This document shows, one piece after another, positions 1 through 8,149 of a stretch of 64,000 bases of DNA (position 1 is the stretch's first letter; each line of letters begins with the position of its first letter). The stretch spans positions 88,090,433 through 88,154,432 of the forward strand of contig CM055275.1 in NCBI GenBank assembly GCA_029237695.1, written 5' to 3'. The stretch comes from Conchocele bisecta (lineage: Eukaryota; Mollusca; Bivalvia; Lucinida; Thyasiridae). The position numbers were made by a program, and so were the translations under genes. The notes below the pieces were generated by a model. The model saw only the letters and a list, made by a program, of their open reading frames with translations, did no database searches and was not told the origin of the DNA.

Positions 1-1
1 A

Positions 2-64
2 CCTATACCTGTAGAAAATCAAAGCAAGCCTTGGAGTATGACCCGTTTGTTGAATACGCTCTAA
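2..64 (+). pseudogene. Tail of element 1 protein A (left arm)
   Basis: Twenty codons ending in TAA repeat the C-terminus of the protein encoded on the minus strand at 4858-5118, including 'ENQSKPWSMTRLLNTL'. The rest of the gene would lie left of the window. The role is unknown; it is seen only because the palindrome arm reaches the window edge. Confidence 0.6.
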
Positions 65-217
65 CTACGACTTGCTGCGCGTTATACTTTAAGTTCTGTG
101 CATTTGTGGCACCAATTACTACAATGATTATAACAATTAAATATTGTCAATTTAAAAATATAACATATATAACTATAAACAATAGAGAACAATCAACATA
201 TACCTGAAGTAAAGGAA

Positions 218-534
218 GAAGAGCCATAGGAGGAGATCAAACAAGTAACAAAGAATCCAAAATGGGTGGAAGCTGGCAAAAAGTGTGCAGCTGTGAATAA
301 AGTCAAACAAGAAAGTATAATAAACATATTACATAAGAAAAAAGATGAGTCATTGTCCATAAAACAAAATCGAATTTGACATATTTGTTTGCTGGAATAT
401 ATTTAACTGCTGGTACTTTTCTTGGTGGAAATTATTTTGGCAATCACCTACAGTTAATAAGAAACCAAAAATGCATACAGTTAACGAAATGCCCAGTGTT
501 AAACTACACTGTATGGAATGAATTAAACATTTAA
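218..534 (+). pseudogene. Element 1 protein B, left-arm copy, frameshifted
   Basis: This is the left-arm version of the small lysine-rich membrane protein B described at 4378-4737. An in-frame TAG follows the acidic 'KEEEP' stretch, and an 11-base deletion near 346 shifts the frame just after 'NILHKKKDE'. The downstream hydrophobic segment ('YLFAGIYLTAGTF') is still recognisable in another frame. It is therefore more damaged than the right-arm copy. Function is not known; homologues here always lie just upstream of protein C. Confidence 0.55.
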
Positions 535-547
535 TTATTATATTTAA

Positions 548-2150
548 AACAAGAGGGCCATGATGGCCCTAATTCACTCACCTGACTCCATGAACACCAG
601 AGGAGAATGTGACATTCAGTTCATGTGTTTTAAAAAAATTGTGCTATTTTGAGATGGCGGTCATCTTGGATTAAGCGATGACTCTCATTTTACAAAATCT
701 GAAAATGCTTCACCCAGCATCGGCCATGTGGTTCCTGAGAAACAGACGTTAAAAATCTTGAATAAATGGACCTTTTGGTGGCCATCATGGATGACATAAT
801 CATCCGATTCCGACAAATATTGCACCAGAGTGATCGCCTCATTGATACCTTCAATTTGATATACGACATGACCATATTCAGACAAAAATAAAAAATTTGA
901 CCCAAATTTGACCCCACGGGCCACGCCCATTTTTGACCCCGGGGTCACCATTTTAACAACTTTCAAAGAGCAATGTACATCGATCATTCCTACCAAGTTT
1001 CGTCGAAATCCGGCTAGCGGTTCATGAGAAGAAGATTTTTTAAGAATTTATGCTATTTTTAGACGGCGGCCATCTTGGATTAGCGATGACCTCCGTTTTA
1101 GCAAATCTGAAAAGGCTTCACCCATGGACCATAACTTTTAAGTTTGGCTACCATGGGCCAAGCGGTTCATGTGAAGAAGAATTTTGAAATCTCTAATAAA
1201 AGAACGACATTTTGACATTTCGGCGGCCATCTTGGATGACATAACAATCCGATTTGGACAAAAAATGTACCAGAGTGATCGCCTCATTGATACCTTCGAT
1301 TTGATATATAACATGACCATATTCGGTCAAAAATAAAATTTGACCCCACGGGCCACGCCCATTTTTGACCCCGGGGTCACCATTTTAACAACTTTGAAAG
1401 AGCATTGTACATCGATCATTCCTACCAAGTTTCGTCGAAATCCGGATAGCGGTTCATGAGAAGATTTTTTAACAATTTATGCTATTTTTAGACGGCGGCC
1501 ATCTTGGATTAGCGATAACCTCCATTTTAACAAATCTGAAAAGGCTTCACACATAGACCATAACTTTTAAGTTTGGCTACCATGGGCCAAGCGGTTCATG
1601 TGAACAAGAATTTTGAAATCTCTAATAAAAGAACGACCTTTTGACCTTTCGGCGGCCATCTTGGATGACATAATCCGATTTCGACAACAAATGCACCAGA
1701 GTGATAGCCTCATTGATACCTTCAATTTGATATATGAAATGACCATATTCAGTGAAAAATAAAATTTGACCCCAATTTGACCCCACGGGCCACGCCCATT
1801 TTTGACCCCAGGGTCACCATTTTAACAACTTTGAAAGAGCAATGTACATCGATCATTCTTACCAAGTTTTGTCGAAATCCGGTTGGCGGTTCTTGAGAAG
1901 AAGATTTTTGAAGAGTTTGTGCTATTTTTAGACGGCGGCCATCTTGGATTACGTAATGACGTCATTTTAACAAATTTGTAATCCCCCTACCTAAGGACCA
2001 TGACCATGAAGTTTGGTGACTATAGACCCAATGGTTACCGAGGAGAAGACGTTTGAAAATGTTCACGGACGACGACGGACGACGGACGACGGACGACGAC
2101 GACGGACGACGGACACATTGCGGTAACAATAGCTCACATGAGCTTCGCTC
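548..2150 (+). mobile_element. Hairpin-ended repeat with ~430 bp core units, inserted in left arm
   Basis: It starts AACAAG followed by a GGCC stem (554-559 with 565-570). It contains about three ~430-440 bp units marked by 'GACGGCGGCCATCTTGGAT' at about 1060, 1491 and 1931. It ends with a (GACGACG)n array (2064-2111) and an AGCTCA/TGAGCT hairpin (2131-2144). The right palindrome arm lacks it but has about 20 other bases there, so that arm is not a clean empty site. There is no coding capacity. The structure fits a non-autonomous Helentron/pearl-like element. Confidence 0.65.
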
Positions 2151-2157
2151 GATCAAT

Positions 2158-2226
2158 ACCGACGGTAAAATAATTGGAAATCTTGTTTTCCACGCTGATG
2201 TTATTACAGCTTTCGAGATAGGATAG
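2158..2226 (+). pseudogene. Element 1 protein C remnant, left arm
   Basis: A 22-codon remnant beginning 'TDGKIIGNLVFHADVI' ends at TAG. It aligns by eye with 'NDGKLIVNALYHAVVI' of the gene at 25273-25506 (DGK, N, H, V and I shared). The remainder of C is not readable. The order B, C, D is kept. Confidence 0.5.
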
Positions 2227-2311
2227 GCACAAATAAAATAATGAAAACAGGCTGTGCCAAAGCTACATATATTAGATTGGATTAATCAGAAAAAAACCAT
2301 GCCGCGCAACG

Positions 2312-2419
2312 TTTGAAGATGTGGACGAAGCTATATGCGAATATAATACAGTTACTGCTACTGTGACAGGTGCACAACTATTACAAGTATTTGGCAGAGA
2401 GCCAGTATTGAGTGATTTT
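2312..2419 (+). pseudogene. Element 1 protein D, N-terminal part, cut by a repeat (left arm)
   Basis: The 36 codons contain 'FEDVDEAICEY' and end '..EPVLSDF'. They match 'FRNVVEAMREY ... EPQLSDFYVPSEA' of the gene at 24833-25272. After the SDF codons the reading frame runs straight into a hairpin-ended repeat starting at 2420. The C-terminal half of such a gene, starting at the very next residue, is found at 44197-44289 behind the other end of the same repeat family. D homologues carry a C-terminal membrane segment. Confidence 0.6.
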
Positions 2420-2997
2420 TGTCTCGCCCGCGAAGTGGAAAGCGAGACATAGGTTTTGCTTTTCCGTCGTCGTCGTCGTCGTCGTCGGCGGCGTCGTCGT
2501 CATCATTCAATGTTAAGTTTTCGTGTTACGGTCATTACTTCAACACCTTATCAGCTACAGTCATCAAACTTTATACATACCTTTACTAGGATATGTAGAT
2601 GAACATAGGACTATTTAAAAAAAATCCGGGCTCCAGGGTCAAGGTCAAACTCTATTTCTTTCTATGCTACAAACTGAACATTAATGCATGAAGACCCGTT
2701 TTCTCGTGCGCTCTGTACACCTTACCTGTAGAGAGAACAATAGCCTTCTCCAGTTGAACACTTCTGCATGTGCAAGCATGTGCAAATTTCCAGCTTGACC
2801 ACTAAATGTCCAGCTAAATTATTACAGCTAATTTATACAGGTAAATTATTATACCTGGGTATTACATTTCCGTAACTGTGTTGACAATATTGTGGCAATA
2901 TGTGGACCTGTGCAGATATGATATGTAGATACATATAGGACTATTATAAAAATTCTGGGCTCCAGTAGCGAGCATTATTTTTTTGTTAATTTTTAAA
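2420..2997 (+). mobile_element. Hairpin-ended repeat (GTCTCGC family), runs into gap
   Basis: The stem GTCTCGC/GCGAGAC (2421-2448) is followed by a (CGT)n array (2465-2501) and a long AT-rich body with the 'ACTGGAGCCCAGAATTTTT'-type block. It inserted exactly after the SDF codons of gene D. A shorter relative at 43926-44196 preserves the other end. There is no coding sequence. Confidence 0.6.
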
Positions 2998-3497
2998 NNN
3001 NNNNNNNNNNNNNNNNNNNNNNNNNNNNNNNNNNNNNNNNNNNNNNNNNNNNNNNNNNNNNNNNNNNNNNNNNNNNNNNNNNNNNNNNNNNNNNNNNNNN
3101 NNNNNNNNNNNNNNNNNNNNNNNNNNNNNNNNNNNNNNNNNNNNNNNNNNNNNNNNNNNNNNNNNNNNNNNNNNNNNNNNNNNNNNNNNNNNNNNNNNNN
3201 NNNNNNNNNNNNNNNNNNNNNNNNNNNNNNNNNNNNNNNNNNNNNNNNNNNNNNNNNNNNNNNNNNNNNNNNNNNNNNNNNNNNNNNNNNNNNNNNNNNN
3301 NNNNNNNNNNNNNNNNNNNNNNNNNNNNNNNNNNNNNNNNNNNNNNNNNNNNNNNNNNNNNNNNNNNNNNNNNNNNNNNNNNNNNNNNNNNNNNNNNNNN
3401 NNNNNNNNNNNNNNNNNNNNNNNNNNNNNNNNNNNNNNNNNNNNNNNNNNNNNNNNNNNNNNNNNNNNNNNNNNNNNNNNNNNNNNNNNNNNNNNNN
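2998..3497. other. Scaffold gap, 500 N
   Basis: Exactly 500 N, so a placeholder of unknown true length. Both flanks are the same sequence in opposite orientation (the repeat ending 'GTTAATTTTTAAA'). Confidence 1.
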
Positions 3498-4076
3498 TTT
3501 AAAAATTAACAAAAAAATAATGCTCGCTACTGGAGCCCAGAATTTTTATAATAGTCCTATATGTATCTACATATCATATCTGCACAGGTCCACATATTGC
3601 CATAATATTGTCAACACAGTTTACGGAAATGTAATACCCAGGTATAATAATTTACCTGTATAAATTAGCTGTAATAATTTAGCTGGACATTTAGTGGTCA
3701 AGCTGGAAATGTGCACATGCTTGCACATGCAGAAGTGTTCAACTGGAGAAGGCTATTGTTCTCTCTACAGGTAAGGTGTACAGAGCGCACGAGAAAACGG
3801 GTCTTCATGCATTAATGTTCAGTTTGTAGCATAGAAAGAAATAGAGTTTGACCTTGACCCTGGAGCCCGGAATTTTTTTTAATAGTCCTATGTTCATCTA
3901 CATATCCTAGTAAAGGTATGTATAAAGTTTGATGACTGTAGCTGATAAGGTGTTGAAGTAATGACCGTAACACGAACACTTAACATTGAATGATGACGAC
4001 GACGCCGCCGCCGACGACGACGACGACAACGGAAAAGCAAAACCTATGTCTCGCTTTCCACTTCGCGGGCGAGACA
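3498..4076 (-). mobile_element. Hairpin-ended repeat (GTCTCGC family), right arm
   Basis: Mirror copy of 2420-2997: hairpin GTCTCGC/GCGAGAC at about 4048-4075, a GAC/GCC array next to it, then the long AT-rich body leading to the gap. It interrupts gene D at the same codon as the left-arm copy, as expected for a palindrome. Confidence 0.6.
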
Positions 4077-4184
4077 AAAATCACTCAATACTAGCTCTCT
4101 GCCAAATACTTGTAATAGTTGTGCACCTGTCACAGTAGCAGTAACTGTATCATATTCGCGTATAGCTTCGTCCACATCTTCAAA
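4077..4184 (-). pseudogene. Element 1 protein D, N-terminal part (right arm)
   Basis: Thirty-six codons ending 'ELVLSDF', with 'FEDVDEAIREYDTV' upstream. It is closer than the left arm to the homologue at 24833-25272 ('VEAMREYARV'). It is truncated by the repeat at 4076. The downstream membrane segment is missing from this locus. Confidence 0.6.
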
Positions 4185-4269
4185 CGTTGTGCGGCATCGT
4201 TTTTTTCTGATTAATCCAATCTAATATATGTAGCTTTGGCACAGCCTGTTTTCATTATTTTATTTGTGC

Positions 4270-4338
4270 CTATCCTATCTCGAAAGCTGTAATAACATCA
4301 GCGTGGAAAACAAGATTTCCAATTATTTTACCGTCGGT
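4270..4338 (-). pseudogene. Element 1 protein C remnant (right arm)
   Basis: It reads 'TDGKIIGNLVFHADVI' and stops at TAG (4270-4272). It lies between B and D, the position held by C in the 25-27 kb element. Beyond the stop, frames are scrambled. Confidence 0.5.
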
Positions 4339-4377
4339 ATTGATCGATCGTTGTCATTGTTTTTTTAAATATATTAA

Positions 4378-4737
4378 TTAAATGTTTAATTTATTCCATA
4401 CAGTGTAGTTTAACACTGGGCATTTCGTTAACTGTATGCATTTTTGGTTTCTTATTAACTGTAGGTGATTGCCAAAATAATTTCCACCAAGAAAAGTACC
4501 AGCAGTTAAATATATTCCAGCAAACAAATATGTCAAATTCGATTTTGTTTTATGGACAATGACTCTGACGGGTTCATCTTTTTTCTTATGTAATATGTTT
4601 ATTATACTTTCTTGTTTGACTTTATTCACAGCTGCACACTTTTTGCCAGCTTCCACCCATTTTGGATTCTTTGTTACTTGTTTGATCTCCTCCTATGGCT
4701 CTTCTTCCTTTACTTCAGGTATATGTTGATTGTTCTC
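4378..4737 (-). pseudogene. Element 1 protein B: lysine-rich N-terminus plus one membrane segment
   Basis: An acidic start, one in-frame stop (TAG, 4693-4695), then a basic stretch 'AGKKCAAVNKVKQES', a linker, and a hydrophobic segment 'YLFAGIYLTAGTFLGG' of about 16 residues. The basic stretch lines up with 'AGRAAAATREAKQDK' of the gene at 25510-25935, which also has one hydrophobic segment downstream. This supports homology despite the base-composition difference. It is likely a small membrane protein of a Polinton-like element; its exact role is not known. It is followed by C and D on the same strand with short spacing, like a polycistronic cassette. From the first ATG (4656) an uninterrupted 92-codon frame remains. 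Confidence 0.6.
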
Positions 4738-4857
4738 TATTGTTTATATTTATATATGTTATATTTTTAAATTGACAATATTTAATTGTTGTAATCATTG
4801 TAGTAATTGGTGCCACAAATGCACAGAACTTAAAGTATAACGCGCAGCAAGTCGTAG

Positions 4858-5118
4858 TTAGAGCGTATTCAACAAACGGGTCATACTCCAAGGCTTGCTT
4901 TGATTTTCTACAGGTATAGGTAGAACTCCAGCTATCATAGCATACACATTTAATATAGTATTCCCAAGTGTTTTTGTCATTGAAGCACCTAACCTAGCTT
5001 CATATATGTTGTACAGTTTTCGAACTTGTTCATTCCACATATCGTCTAGCTGCGAAATACTTATATCTTTACCCAAATACTGAACTTGCCTCTGGAAGTG
5101 TATTACATTTGGTTTCAC
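4858..5118 (-). CDS. Element 1 protein A, unknown function
   Basis: An 86-codon open frame from ATG 5118. It is mostly helical-looking and polar, with 'GKDISISQLDDMWNEQVR' and 'YEARLGASMTKTLGNTIL', and no membrane segment. It sits upstream of B, C and D on the same strand, so it is probably the first gene kept of the cassette here. It ends at the inner side of the palindrome arm, with the terminal 20 codons mirrored at 2-64. I recognise the general style from genes next to integrases in invertebrate Polinton-like elements but cannot assign a function. It may be C-terminally truncated. Confidence 0.5.
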   Translation of the reverse strand: MKPNVIHFQRQVQYLGKDISISQLDDMWNEQVRKLYNIYEARLGASMTKTLGNTILNVYAMIAGVLPIPVENQSKPWSMTRLLNTL

Positions 5119-5195
5119 TTACAACATATAGCAAAGCTTCCATTTCAACTATAAATGTGTGAATTGAATTAGATATATAAACATAATAAAATAAA

Positions 5196-5699
5196 ATGAA
5201 TAGTAAACTGTATCCGGAGCTTCAGACTGAAAATTAGAGACTTAGTGAAATAAGTGCTTTAAAACATAAGCTGGAAAATGAAGTTGAGATCAGGAAAACA
5301 ATACGAAATAAATATAAAAGAGCCGTGAACGTATTAAATGGTGTTCAGTCTGGATTAACTACTGTTCGTCTGGTAATGGGTGGGACAAGTTCCGGACTAT
5401 TAATAACTGTTGTAGGAGTACCCGTTTTCTTGGGACTTGGTATTGCGGGTAGTATATGTGGTGCATTTGCATTTACAAGCAAATTTTGTAATACAAACTT
5501 GTCTAAAAAGGCAGAGAAACATGATGAAATACGCATGTTAGCTATGGCTAAGCTTAATTCCATTGCAAATAAAGTATCTACTGCGTTAGAAGATGGCAAG
5601 ATACATGTCCCAGATGAATAATTTAAATTGATAACAGAAGAAATGGATAAAAATCAACAAATGAAGGATGATGTCAGAAAACCTATAAAGTTTTTCTGA
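5196..5699 (+). pseudogene. Element 1 membrane protein with AEKHDEI motif, two in-frame stops
   Basis: A 168-codon frame starts at ATG 5196, with in-frame TAG at 5235-5237 and TAA at 5619-5621. It has a coiled, charged N-terminus ('LKHKLENEVEIRKTIRNKYK'), two hydrophobic stretches around 'GLLITVVGVPVFLGLGIAG', then a conserved-looking polar tail 'KKAEKHDEIRMLAMAKLNSI'. After the second stop the frame continues 'FKLITEEMDKNQQMKDDVR', clearly part of the same protein. It is divergent from gene A, with about 80 bases between starts. This kind of protein accompanies integrase-bearing elements in marine invertebrates; its biochemical role is unknown. No frameshift is seen, only stops, so decay is recent or slow. 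Confidence 0.6.
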
Positions 5700-5819
5700 T
5701 TTCTGCTGAAGAAAAATACAGCTCAGAGAGCAAATCAAATAAAATATGTTAAAACGTATAAATGGGCAGTAAATTTTGATTTTCATTTTAGTGTGTTGGG
5801 ATAAAAAAAAAATAGAGCT

Positions 5820-6190
5820 ACCAGCAGAGGGGGGGGGGGGGCGAATGCACCTCTCCCAATGGGTAACCACGGGCGCCGTGCGGCAAGCCGCGGCCCCCAC
5901 ACCCCTTTCCGGAAAAAAAAGAGACCTGCGAAGTCGAATGCACCAGCCTCGATTCGATTCGGCTCATATTTAAGGGTGGGAATTCGTTACACCTTACATA
6001 CCCGCAAGCCTCGAATATCGCTTGCTAATTATAGCAGAGCCAGTGTTGAGCCCAAAGGACGGCCCACGACCCTCGCCGGCCAAGGACTCACTCCTTCGCT
6101 CAGCCCCTTTTTCCCAAGCAAGAATGTTTGTGAATAGCGGAGTATTTCGCTAATCGATATTTTACAACACTACGTAGTGTTTATATATAT
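5820..6190. repeat. GC-rich terminal-type sequence upstream of element 2 copy 1
   Basis: The AT-rich background switches abruptly to GC-rich sequence with a G run (5829-5842). 'GCCGCGG(C/T)CCCCA' near 5890 resembles 52190-52210, and 'GGACGGCCCACGACCCTCGC' (about 6058-6077) is the inverse of a stretch at about 61174-61193. The block ends with 'GCTAATCGATATT..ACAACACT..TAGTGTTTAT', which recurs at 31883-31915. I read it as a decayed end of element 2, possibly sharing a terminal module with element 1. Confidence 0.45.
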
Positions 6191-6344
6191 CATCCGGCTT
6201 TATTTTTTCAACTGGCTTCGTGGCCGTTAACGCGCTGTGCTACGGAGATGAGGGTAGTAAGTTCGAGGTCCCGACCAAATTCTTTTCATATTTCCAGCTT
6301 TACAAAAACAAGATGGCCGACCAGTTGCTAAGGTAAACAACAGC

Positions 6345-8140
6345 ATGATAACTGCGTTCCTATCCAAGTTATTGCGAGTGCGACACAACGAAGGTGTAAA
6401 CAACTGGGTCGTCGAAGACAAATTTGACCCGGTCCGAGCCTGGCTTGTTGACGGGAATCGTCAAGGTGTTCTACCAGAATGCCTACCCAGTCACCGCGGT
6501 CATTTACGGGCTCTACCCTCTCAGAGAGCCAGACCCCGCCAACTTGGCCCCAATGCGCGACGGTGATCTTAACTGTGTTGCACAAATAGTGGTGGAGCAT
6601 TTCGAAGGCACCTTGAGAGGCCAGGGGCTGACCCCCACAAGGCGTCAGTAGATACAGGAGTGGGAGAAAAGAGACCATGAAATCGGCGCAACGGTCGGCC
6701 ATGTGGCTGAACTGGAGAGGATCCTCAAAACGTGCAATCATCCTGCGGGACATCGCTGGCGAGAATATCTACAATAGCGGTAAATACCAAAGGGGGAGGG
6801 GACGGGGTTCGCGGCAAAGTAGAACTCATCGTCCACAACAGTCACGCCTGGGGCAAAGACCTCCACTTCCCGCAGTCCATGCATGTTCGCATCTATGACG
6901 GCGATGTCTGGCAAGCAATCAGAGAGGCCACCCGGGAAAAGCCGCTAGCCGTCTGGCTTCTTGGATGCGGAGACAACCAGCTCAACATGGACCAGTTTGT
7001 GCTTCAAGATGGCAGCACTTATAGGACACAGGAAGACCAAGACCGACCTCGAAAAGCGTGCGCTCAACTAGCTGATGAGTCTCTGGCAGAAAAGGTCTTC
7101 GGCATCAACAATGTTGCTGCGGTCATAGCCAGAGAGAAGAATGGCTGGAAGCCCACCCTGGCGCCTTTCGCAGATGACATCCAGAAGGCCTGCGTAGAAC
7201 ACGGTCACGGCGGTCTTTGGAACACGATGGAATACGATACGAGAGACATCATCAGCATCGACAAGAAAGCTTTCAAGATATGGGTGAGGCCAAGCCGTAT
7301 TTCGAGCGGTTCGGACATCCGACCCACCGCATGACAAGGGTCGACATCATTGGCCCCTTCCCAAAGACATTGGTACTGGCTTTGCCGAGGTCCAGAAGCG
7401 GGAGTTTGCACCACAAATCCACCCCGTCATCCCCGCCTGGTTTGGGAGGCATTTCGCTGAGCAGGGCTGGTCCCCGACACCCCTGCTCGCATTCCTAGTG
7501 GAATGCGGACTCTTCAAGAGCCTGATAGTCCGTGAGGCCATCATAGCGTTCGAGAAACAAACCGATGTCTGGCTCCCATATGACAGAGAGCAGGGCTGCA
7601 GCATCATCGGCAAATTCACATAGGGCAGCAAGGCCGGTGGCAAAATGCTCACCCGGCGACTGGTCACTGACGCTGGTGAACTTGACTACTTGGTGAGAGA
7701 CACCCGCCAAAGCGGCACCCTGGTTGGTGAACCTAAAAAATGCCCACTGAGCCACATCCTTACATACTACTCGCAGCCCCAGTACACCAATCTGAGAGCC
7801 AGCATGCTAGCGTATGCCCAATTCGACCTCCTCGCTATGTTGGCGTGATTAAAACCCCGGGAGGCTACCACTGACAGCATCTACGTCCAGAAGACCGCGC
7901 TGTACGAAGTAAAGGCGTATGTATCACGTGACTGCGGGGAAAACTCATGCCGAAGCTGCCTTATAGGCAAGCTGTACCTCCCAACAGTGGCCACAGCCAA
8001 GTGGCACGACAAGGGGGAGCAGCTGTACATCCGCAGGAACACGCCAACTACATCGCCAACCCGGAATATGAGGAACAGAAAAATACCTGATGGCCATAGG
8101 CCGTCAGCCAGAAATGGAAACCATACCAACCCCCCACGTG
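6345..8140 (+). pseudogene. Element 2 copy 1: family-B-like DNA polymerase, decayed, helicase lost
   Basis: Consecutive homologous blocks to 53100-54660 occur in shifting frames. 'NWVVEDKFDPVRAW' and 'VKVFYQNAYPVTAVIYGLYP' lie at about 6400-6520. A longer open stretch at 6732-7334 includes 'KVELIVHNSHAWGKDLHFPQ' and the motif-A-like 'ISIDKKAF'. 'HPVIPAWFGRHFAEQGW' follows at about 7425. 'GELDYLVRDTRQSGTLVG' lies at 7672-7725 and the motif-C-like 'TTDSIYVQKTAL' at about 7870. A CxxxxxCxxC cluster ('CGENSCRSC') follows at about 7936. At least five frame changes and several stops are present. The copy ends near 8140, just before the position where the helicase begins in copy 2. A single D in 'TDS' fits family-B motif C (normally DTDS); assignment to PolB is inference from motif spacing. 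Confidence 0.7.
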
Positions 8141-8149
8141 GGATTTTTG

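Larger units (their letters stand above)
1..2997. repeat. Left arm of large palindrome around N gap
   Basis: The arm is the near-exact reverse complement of 3498-4920: the first 60 bases match the complement of about 4858-4920, and 2160-2997 matches 3498-4338. The left arm carries an extra ~1.6 kb block (548-2150) missing from the right arm, and lacks an 11-base stretch near 346 that the right arm has. The right-arm gene set continues to 5.7 kb, so the left arm probably extends beyond the window start. It could be a true inverted duplication or two haplotypes wrongly joined across the gap. Confidence 0.9.
3498..4920. repeat. Right arm of large palindrome
   Basis: Reverse complement of the left arm, minus the 548-2150 insertion. 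It differs by scattered substitutions (for example, the CG-rich array at about 4000-4030 is built differently) and by the 11 bases at about 4565 absent on the left. Such differences fit allelic haplotypes as well as an old inverted duplication. Confidence 0.9.

Noticed and set aside
2862..3663. Frames running through the N gap
   Set aside because: Unknown bases translated as X; flanks are repeat sequence.
5196..5699. Stop-codon reassignment in element 1 genes
   Set aside because: TAA, TAG and TGA all occur as interruptions and other copies have clear frameshifts, so ordinary decay is simpler.
6206..6285. Possible tRNA ('GTGGCCGTTAACGCGC' and 'GTTCGAGGTCC')
   Set aside because: A- and B-box-like words are present but T- and acceptor stems do not pair.
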